Origin: Reyranellaceae bacterium
GTDB taxonomy: Bacteria > Pseudomonadota > Alphaproteobacteria > Reyranellales > Reyranellaceae
Direction of reading: 5' to 3'
Assembly: GCA_022844045.1 (NCBI GenBank)
Contig: JALHMM010000001.1
Location: forward strand, 1 to 64,000
DNA: 64,000 bases
Shown here: in pieces, positions 58,729-64,000 of the stretch
How the letters are laid out: each line of letters starts with the position of its first letter
Position numbering within the stretch: position 1 is the first letter of the stretch
Position numbers and translations under genes: made by a program
The notes under the pieces: model-generated
Database searches by the model: none
Seen by the model: only the letters and a program-made list of their open reading frames with translations
What the model was told of the DNA's origin: nothing

Positions 58729-60984
58729 CTCGTGCACCGCGTTCACCGCTTCCTCACCGCGCGCCTGCCTTTGCTTGCGTCGCTGGTGGTGCTGGTCGGC
58801 GCGCTTGTCCTTCGCGCGGCTGATCCCGCCGTCGTCACGCGCCTGCGCGACGTTGCCTTCGACACCTTCCAGCGCATCAATCCGCGCGCCGTGCCCGAAG
58901 ACATGCCGGTGCGCATCGTCGACATCGACGAGGCGGCGTTGGCGGCGCATGGCCAATGGCCCTGGCCGCGCACCGTGGTCGCGCGGCTGAACGACAGGCT
59001 GGTCGAGAAGGGCGCGCTGGTGATCGCCTATGACGTGATCTTCGCCGAGCCCGACCGCTCCTCGATCCCGCGCCTGGCGCGCGATCTGGCGAGCTTCACC
59101 GATCCCGAGACCCTGCAGCGCATCATCACGACGTTTCCCGACAACGACGTGGTGTTCGCCGCCTCATTGGCGGGATCGCGCAGCGTGCTGGGCTTCGGCT
59201 TCGAGCCGGTGGCGCGTGGCACGGCACCCCGGCGCAAGAACGGCTTCGCCGCCGCCGGCGACGATCCGCGCGGCTTCCTGCCGATCTGGCCGGGCTCGGT
59301 GAAGCCGATCGACATGCTGGAGCAGGCGGCGCGCGGCCTAGGCTCCGTCAACACCGACGCCGATCCGTCGAGCGACGCCGGCGTGGTGCGTCGCGTGCCG
59401 ATGCTGTTCCGGCTGGGCGGGCAGAGCGAGCCCTATCCGGCGTTGGCGATCGAGACCCTGCGCCTGGCGCAGGATGCCAGCACCTATATCGCGAAGAGCT
59501 CCGGTGCCAGCGGTGAGGCCGCCTTCGGTACGCGCACCGGCTTCGTCTCGATCAAGGTTGGCCAGGTCGAGATCCCGACCGACGCGCAAGGCCGTGTCAC
59601 GCTCTACGATTCCGGCCATCGCCCGTCGCGCTACGTCTCGGCCAAGGCGGTGCTCGACGGCAGCGTGCCGACCGACAGGCTCGACGGCCACATCGTCTTC
59701 ATCGGCACCTCGGCGCTGGGCCTGAAAGATCTGCGCCACACGCCGATCGCGGCCAACGTGCCGGGCGTCGAGGTACATGCGCAGATCGTCGAGCAGATCC
59801 TGTCCGGCGTTTATCTGCTGCGGCCCGACTACGCCACCGGGCTGGAGCTGCTGTTCATCGCCGTGCTCGGCGCGCTGTTCGTCGTGCTGGTGCCGAGGCT
59901 GAGCGGCGGGCAGATGGCGCTGGTCGCGCTGGCTGGCATCACCATCGCCGTGCTCGGCCCGTGGCTCGCCTTTTCGCTGGGACGCCAGCTGATCGATCCG
60001 GTCTACCCGGCCGCAACCCTGGCGGCTGTCTACGCCGTCGGTTCGGCCTTCGGCTTCATGCGGGCCGAGGCCGAGCGCGCGCGCATCCGCGGCGCTTTCG
60101 GCATGTATCTCTCGCCCGACCTCGTGGCCCAGCTCGCGCGCCAGCCCGACCGGCTGAAGCTGGGCGGCGAGCAGCGCGAGATCACCGTGATGTTCACCGA
60201 CGTGCGCGGCTTCACCACCATCGCCGAGCAGTTCGACCCGCAAGGCCTGGCGCTGTTCATGAACCGCTTCCTGACGCCGATGACCGACATCATCCTCGAA
60301 GCGCGCGGCACGGTCGACAAGTACATGGGCGACAACATCATGGCGTTCTGGAACGCGCCGCTGGATCTCGCCCATCACGCACGCCATGCCTGCGAGGCGG
60401 CGCTCGCGATGACCAAGCGGCTGGCCGAACTCGATATCGAGTGGCGGCGCGAGGCGCACGAGCAGGGGCGCAATCATATCCCCGTGATGATCGGCATCGG
60501 CCTCAACACCGGCGTCGCCTCGGTGGGCAATTTCGGCAGCACGCAGCGGTTTGCCTATACCTTGCTCGGCGATTCGGTGAATCTCGCGGCGCGGCTGGAA
60601 GGCCAATGCAAGACCTACGCGGTGGGCACGATCCTGGGCGAGGCGACCGCGAAAGCCGCGCCGGAATTCGCGCTGGTCGAGCTCGACCTGATCAAGGTCA
60701 AGGGCAAGACCGAGCCGGAGCGCATCTTCGCGCTGGCCGGCGACAAGACGATGGCAAGCACGCCCGAATTCGCGGCGTTGCTCGAGAAGCAGGAGGCGTT
60801 TCTGGTGGCCTACAGGGCAGGTGATTTCGAGGCGGCGCTCGAACGCGTGGGCGTGGCTCAGGCCGCCGCCGAGGCGGCGGGCTGGGTCAGCGGTTACTAC
60901 GACGTGATGCGCCAGCGCGCCGAGACGTTGATCGCCGCCCCGCCGCCGATCTGGGACGGTGTCTTCGTGGCGACCGAGAAATGA
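58720..60984 (+). CDS. CHASE2 domain-containing adenylate/guanylate cyclase
   Basis: A 754-residue membrane receptor cyclase. An N-terminal helix is followed by a periplasmic CHASE2 sensory domain (PVRIVDIDEAALAAHGQWPWPR, DVIFAEPDR), a multi-helix membrane region (about 380-450), and a class III cyclase domain starting near residue 480: MFTDVRGFTTIAEQFDPQ with the metal Asp, DKYMGDNIMAFWNAP, and LGDSVNLAARLE with the transition-state Asn/Arg. It makes cAMP (or cGMP) in response to an outside signal. The start is GTG, at 58720 or 58732; the Shine-Dalgarno GAGAGGGG lies within the repeat element. Its stop overlaps the D-glutamate-cyclase-like gene (ATGA). Confidence 0.9.
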   Translation: MRGLVHRVHRFLTARLPLLASLVVLVGALVLRAADPAVVTRLRDVAFDTFQRINPRAVPEDMPVRIVDIDEAALAAHGQWPWPRTVVARLNDRLVEKGALVIAYDVIFAEPDRSSIPRLARDLASFTDPETLQRIITTFPDNDVVFAASLAGSRSVLGFGFEPVARGTAPRRKNGFAAAGDDPRGFLPIWPGSVKPIDMLEQAARGLGSVNTDADPSSDAGVVRRVPMLFRLGGQSEPYPALAIETLRLAQDASTYIAKSSGASGEAAFGTRTGFVSIKVGQVEIPTDAQGRVTLYDSGHRPSRYVSAKAVLDGSVPTDRLDGHIVFIGTSALGLKDLRHTPIAANVPGVEVHAQIVEQILSGVYLLRPDYATGLELLFIAVLGALFVVLVPRLSGGQMALVALAGITIAVLGPWLAFSLGRQLIDPVYPAATLAAVYAVGSAFGFMRAEAERARIRGAFGMYLSPDLVAQLARQPDRLKLGGEQREITVMFTDVRGFTTIAEQFDPQGLALFMNRFLTPMTDIILEARGTVDKYMGDNIMAFWNAPLDLAHHARHACEAALAMTKRLAELDIEWRREAHEQGRNHIPVMIGIGLNTGVASVGNFGSTQRFAYTLLGDSVNLAARLEGQCKTYAVGTILGEATAKAAPEFALVELDLIKVKGKTEPERIFALAGDKTMASTPEFAALLEKQEAFLVAYRAGDFEAALERVGVAQAAAEAAGWVSGYYDVMRQRAETLIAAPPPIWDGVFVATEK

Positions 60985-61871
60985 CGCGCCCCCAGGATCG
61001 CGTCGCCGCCATCGAGGCGGTGATCAGCCGCGAAGTCGGCCGTGGTGCCAAGCCGCTGATGGACGCGACGGCAGGCAATCTGCTGCGCGCTGTCGAGTCG
61101 ATCGCCGAAGTGCACGCGCCGCGCATCGGCCTGATCACCGGCTTCGCCGTGCCGACAGAGCAGGGCCCACGCGCCGAGACCGACGGTCCCCCCGGCATGG
61201 CGCACATGGCGGCGGCCTTTCGCACCGCCGGCTGGCCGGTGCGGCTGGCCACCGACGCGCTCTGCGCACCGGCTTGTCGTGTTGCGTTAGCGTCGCTGCC
61301 GCGCGCCACCGACGTGCCGATCGACACAGAGGATTGCGCGACCGTCATCCGACGCTGGCTCGACGCCGGCATCACGCACGTGATCTCGATCGAGCGCTGC
61401 GGGCTCGCGCGCGACGGCAAGCCGCGTAACATGCGCGGCGAGGACGTCTCGTCCTTTACGCCACCGCTCGACGATCTGTTCCTGGCCGCCAAGTGGCGGC
61501 GCATCGCCATCGGCGATGGCGGCAACGAGATCGGCATGGGCAGCCTGCCGCTCGAGCTGATTGCCCGCACCGTGCCCAACGGCGAGCGCATCGCCTGCGC
61601 CACGGCGGCCGACGACCTGATCGTCGCCGGCGTGTCGAACTGGGGCGGCTACGCCATCGTCGGCGCGCTGGCGGCGGTGATGCCGGCGCTGGCGCCGGTG
61701 CTGCTTGAGTCGCTCACCGCCGAGCACGACCGGCGCCTCATTGAACGACTCGTGCGCGAAGGCGACACGGTCGACGGCGTCACGCGCGAGGCCGAAGCGA
61801 CGGTTGACGGCATGCCGATGTCGGCACACGCTGAGGTGATCACCGCGATCCGCGCCGCGGCTATCGACTGA
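60981..61871 (+). CDS. D-glutamate cyclase-like protein (DUF4392)
   Basis: A 296-residue protein of the DUF4392/D-glutamate cyclase family. RIGLITGFAVPTEQGPRAETDGPPGMAHMAAAF and ISIERCGLARDGKPRNMRGEDVSSFTPPLD fit the active-site layout; IGDGGNEIGMGSLP carries the metal-binding Asp/Asn. Its known mammalian counterpart converts D-glutamate to 5-oxo-D-proline. It overlaps the CHASE2 cyclase stop by four bases and likely shares its mRNA. Why a nucleotide cyclase would be coupled with a D-glutamate enzyme is unknown. Confidence 0.85.
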   Translation: MTRPQDRVAAIEAVISREVGRGAKPLMDATAGNLLRAVESIAEVHAPRIGLITGFAVPTEQGPRAETDGPPGMAHMAAAFRTAGWPVRLATDALCAPACRVALASLPRATDVPIDTEDCATVIRRWLDAGITHVISIERCGLARDGKPRNMRGEDVSSFTPPLDDLFLAAKWRRIAIGDGGNEIGMGSLPLELIARTVPNGERIACATAADDLIVAGVSNWGGYAIVGALAAVMPALAPVLLESLTAEHDRRLIERLVREGDTVDGVTREAEATVDGMPMSAHAEVITAIRAAAID

Positions 61872-63015
61872 AGGCGGCGCGGGCGCGATCGAGTGCCAGC
61901 ACCAGGATGCCGGCGGCGAGGCCCCAGAACGCCGAACCGAGTCCAAGGAACGTCACGCCCGCGGCGCTGACGGCGAAGGTGACCCCGGCGGCGTAGCGAT
62001 GCGCCGGCTGTTCCAGCGCCACGCCCAGCGCGCCGATGAAGGGCGCGAGCAAGGCCAAGCCGGCGATGGTTGCCATCAGCGCCGGCGGCAGGGCGGCGAA
62101 GACCGCGACCAGCGAGGCGCCGAAGATTGCGCATAGGAGATAGCCAGCGGCGTAGAAGGGGCCGACCTGCCAGCGCTTGGCCGGATCGGGATGCGTATCG
62201 GGGCCGGTGCAGAGCGAGGCGGTGATCGCCGCGAGGTTGCTGGTGTGCGCGCCCAAAGGCGCGGTGAGCAGCGAGGCGAGCCCGGTGACGGCGAGGATCG
62301 GCCGCACGGGTGGCGCGTAACCGGCGGCGCGCAGCACAGCGAAGCCCGGCAGGTTCTGCGATGCCATGGTGACCAGGAACAGCGGTAGGCCCAGGCCGAT
62401 CAGCGCCGCCGGATCGAAGGTCGGCGCGATGAGCTCGACATGCGAGAGGCCGACGCCCGACACGCCGCTCAGCCGGCCGGCGAGCCAGGCCCAGACGAGG
62501 CCGACCACGACGACGATCGGCACGGCGGCGATCGGCGCCACCAGCCGCAGCCCGAGGAACAGGCCGATCAGCACCAGCACGAAGAGCGGATCGCTGTTGA
62601 TGCCGGCCACGGCGCCGATGACGAAGCGCAGCAGTACGCCGGCGAGCATGGCGCCGGCGATCGCCGGCGGGATGCGCTCGATCAGCGCCGCCAGCGGCTT
62701 GAGCGCGGCGCTGAGCAGGATCAGCGCGGCGGCGAACAGGAACGCGCCGACCGCCTGATGCGGATCGTAGACGCCGGGCATCGCCGCGATCAGCGCCGCG
62801 CCCGGCGTCGACCACGCCGTGACGATCGGCTGGCGATGCCGCCAGGTCAGCCACGCCGTCGTGCCGGCCATCGCCAGGCAGAGGCCTGTGACCCAGGAGG
62901 TGATCTGCCCCGGCGAGGCACCCACCGCGCGCGCCGCCTCGACGATCACCGCCAAGGTGCCGCCGAAGCCGACCAGCACCGCGACAACGGGCGAACCGAT
63001 GAGGGAGAGACGCAC
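61861..63015 (-). CDS. Benzoate/H+ symporter, BenE family
   Basis: A 384-residue membrane transporter of the BenE family with about ten to twelve helices. It has the family-typical start VVAVLVGFGGTLAVIVEAARAVGA, the LGLPLFLVTMASQNLPGFAVLRAAGY motif, and LGAHTSNLAAITASLCTGPDTHPDP. It imports benzoate or another aromatic acid. The start is taken as GTG at 63015, seven bases after GGAAGGAG; a longer frame would run into the repeat. No benABC genes in the window. Confidence 0.88.
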   Translation of the reverse strand: MRLSLIGSPVVAVLVGFGGTLAVIVEAARAVGASPGQITSWVTGLCLAMAGTTAWLTWRHRQPIVTAWSTPGAALIAAMPGVYDPHQAVGAFLFAAALILLSAALKPLAALIERIPPAIAGAMLAGVLLRFVIGAVAGINSDPLFVLVLIGLFLGLRLVAPIAAVPIVVVVGLVWAWLAGRLSGVSGVGLSHVELIAPTFDPAALIGLGLPLFLVTMASQNLPGFAVLRAAGYAPPVRPILAVTGLASLLTAPLGAHTSNLAAITASLCTGPDTHPDPAKRWQVGPFYAAGYLLCAIFGASLVAVFAALPPALMATIAGLALLAPFIGALGVALEQPAHRYAAGVTFAVSAAGVTFLGLGSAFWGLAAGILVLALDRARAAFSR

Positions 63016-63028
63016 GCACAATCTCCTT

Positions 63029-63183
63029 CCTTCTCCCCCGCGAATGCGGGGAGAAGGTGCCCGAAGGGCGGATGAGGGGCTTCGCGGGGCTTCAACAACG
63101 ACGATGTTCGTCGTTGCACGAGGAAGCCCCTCATCCGCCTCGCTTTCGCTCGGCACCTTCTCCCCGCCTGCGCGGGGAGAAGG
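63029..63183. repeat. Intergenic palindrome, family A'
   Basis: Left-arm hairpin GCCC-GAA-GGGC; right-arm (inverted) GCC-GA-GC-GAAA-GC-GA-GGC with a GNRA loop and tandem G-A mismatches. Borders CCTTCTCCCCCGCGAATGCG. Its outer end abuts the benE ribosome site, GGAAGGAG. Between benE and the acetyltransferase gene. Confidence 0.9.
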
Positions 63184-63247
63184 GAGCATGGCGCGCCTCA
63201 TATCGCAGGGCGGGCGCGGGGCCGCAAGTCGGGGTAGAAGAGGGCTG

Positions 63248-63772
63248 ATGCTGATCGAGACAGCCCGCCTGGGCCTGCGCGCTTGGCGTACGACGGACCG
63301 CGACGCCTTCGCGGCGATGAACAGCGATGCCGAGGTCATGGCCGACGAGGGCGGTCCGCTCGACCGTACCGCGAGCGATGCCAAGCTCGATCGCTATGCG
63401 GCGACCTTCGAGCGGCACGGCTTCGGCCGCTGGCTGATCGAAGATCGCGACGGCGGGTTCCTTGGCTATGCCGGTGTGATGCCATCGCCGCCCCGCCATC
63501 CGCTGGGCGAACATGTCGAGATCGGCTGGCGTCTCGTGCGAGCGGCCTGGGGCCGCGGCTACGCGACAGAGGCGGCGCGAGCGGCGCTGGACGACGCGCT
63601 CGGGCGGGCGGGTTTGCCGGAGGTGCTGGCCTATACCGCGCCTGACAATCTGCGCTCGCAGGCGGTGATGGAGCGGCTGCGGCTGTTTCGCGATCCGACA
63701 CGGGACTTCACGGCCGACTACGGAAAGCAGAAGGGCTGGCGCGGTTTGGTCTGGGTGGCACGGCGCGGCTGA
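63248..63772 (+). CDS. GNAT family N-acetyltransferase (RimJ/RimL-like)
   Basis: A 174-residue acetyltransferase with the RimJ/RimL-type start LIETARLGLRAWRTTDRDAFAAMNSD and the acetyl-CoA motif IGWRLVRAAWGRGYATEAARAAL, then the APDNLRSQAVMERLRLFRD helix. It acetylates an N-terminus or a small amine; acceptor unknown. The ATG at 63248 is preferred over an ATG at 63188 inside the repeat's flank. Confidence 0.88.
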   Translation: MLIETARLGLRAWRTTDRDAFAAMNSDAEVMADEGGPLDRTASDAKLDRYAATFERHGFGRWLIEDRDGGFLGYAGVMPSPPRHPLGEHVEIGWRLVRAAWGRGYATEAARAALDDALGRAGLPEVLAYTAPDNLRSQAVMERLRLFRDPTRDFTADYGKQKGWRGLVWVARRG

Positions 63773-63831
63773 CGGTTGCTCTGCCGGCGGGCGGCGGCTA
63801 GTACCGTCGCCGACCAACAGACGGACGACCC

Positions 63832-64000
63832 ATGGCCACCGCGACCATCGCCGACACGCCCTACGCGCCGACCCATCCCGAGATCCGTGACGCGGTGCGC
63901 GCGCTTTGCCTGAAGTTCGACGGCGCCTACTGGCGCAAGCTCGATCGCGAGCGCGGCTATCCCACCGAGTTCGTCAAGGCGCTGACCGAAGCCGGCTGGC
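63832..64000 (+). CDS. Acyl-CoA dehydrogenase, N-terminal fragment (cut by window end)
   Basis: The first 56 codons of a gene that continues past the window. The sequence ADTPYAPTHPEIRDAVRALCLKFDGAYWRKLDRERGYPTEFVKALTEAGW matches the N-terminal helical domain of acyl-CoA dehydrogenases (about residues 10-60). The ATG at 63832 follows ACGGACGACCC; no stop is reached before the end. Family assignment rests on this short stretch. Confidence 0.75.
   Translation, partial: MATATIADTPYAPTHPEIRDAVRALCLKFDGAYWRKLDRERGYPTEFVKALTEAGW

Noticed and set aside
1321-63183. The palindromes as simple transcription terminators only
   Set aside because: They occur between divergent genes, inside an operon and over start codons, rarely have T-tracts, and fall into families with shared sequence. 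Some may terminate transcription in addition.
1-64000. Insertion sequence, prophage or genomic-island borders
   Set aside because: No transposase, integrase, phage gene or direct-repeat border is visible, though the less GC-rich 33.7-34.3 kb gene could be a single-gene acquisition.

Overview
The window reads as a chromosomal segment of a high-GC alphaproteobacterium. The evidence is the dense high-GC coding, an rpsF-rpsR-rplI operon with extended S6 and L9 tails, the fabD-fabG pair, a class 2 pyrD, a ParE-type topoisomerase subunit, an ErpA/IscA-type protein, and many solute-binding receptors, CoA transferases and amidohydrolases of the kind found in soil Rhodospirillales/Hyphomicrobiales relatives such as Reyranella-like bacteria. 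The genus is inference. I see no rRNA, tRNA, CRISPR array, prophage or intact insertion sequence.

Layout. 1-5.5 kb: a FAH-family hydrolase divergent from a DHDPS-family aldolase (probable sugar-acid catabolism), a membrane protein, an overlapping OsmC/patatin pair, an ASCH protein and rpmG. 5.6-14.4 kb: a Rieske oxygenase, a tetR-MFP-RND efflux operon, a TauE-type exporter, a 2OG-Fe(II) oxygenase and a PhzF protein. 14.6-21.4 kb: the housekeeping block rplI-rpsR-rpsF, a secreted protein, fabD, fabG, an acetyltransferase, pyrD and a nitroreductase. 21.4-29.9 kb: a CPA2 antiporter, a DUF559 protein, parE, a thioesterase-DUF1007-nickel/cobalt exporter group and twin EamA transporters. 29.9-38.3 kb: an amidase, an AraC/GyrI regulator with an MGMT-like partner, a cyclase-family hydrolase, a possible cysteine protease/deamidase, a YgiN-like monooxygenase and twin D-aminoacylase-type amidohydrolases. 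38.4-54.8 kb: a triple-LCCL secreted protein and mostly catabolic genes (tartrate-dehydrogenase type, enoyl-CoA hydratase, fluoroacetate-dehalogenase type, two Bug receptors, CaiB-type CoA transferase, IlvD/Edd, nitronate monooxygenase, Rieske oxygenase), plus a carbonic anhydrase and a tandem-repeat secreted protein. 54.8-64 kb: xthA, erpA/iscA, a SapC-like protein, an EamA transporter, a CHASE2-adenylate cyclase overlapping a D-glutamate-cyclase-like gene, BenE, an acetyltransferase, and the start of an acyl-CoA dehydrogenase cut by the window end.

The most unusual signal is between the genes. About eighteen intergenic palindromes of several sequence families are scattered through the window. 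Most are two inverted copies of a short unit, and in the best families each unit is itself a hairpin capped by a GNA triloop or GNRA-like tetraloop, often with tandem G-A/A-G mismatches in the stem. Between copies the stem bases change on both sides together, so the individual hairpin, not only the long palindrome, seems to be maintained. This resembles REP doublets (REPINs) but no RAYT transposase is present here. At three genes (pyrD, the CHASE2 cyclase and benE) an element supplies or abuts the Shine-Dalgarno sequence. Other candidates worth attention are the Cys-His-Asp protein at 33728, the triple LCCL protein, and the coupled nucleotide-cyclase/D-glutamate-cyclase pair.
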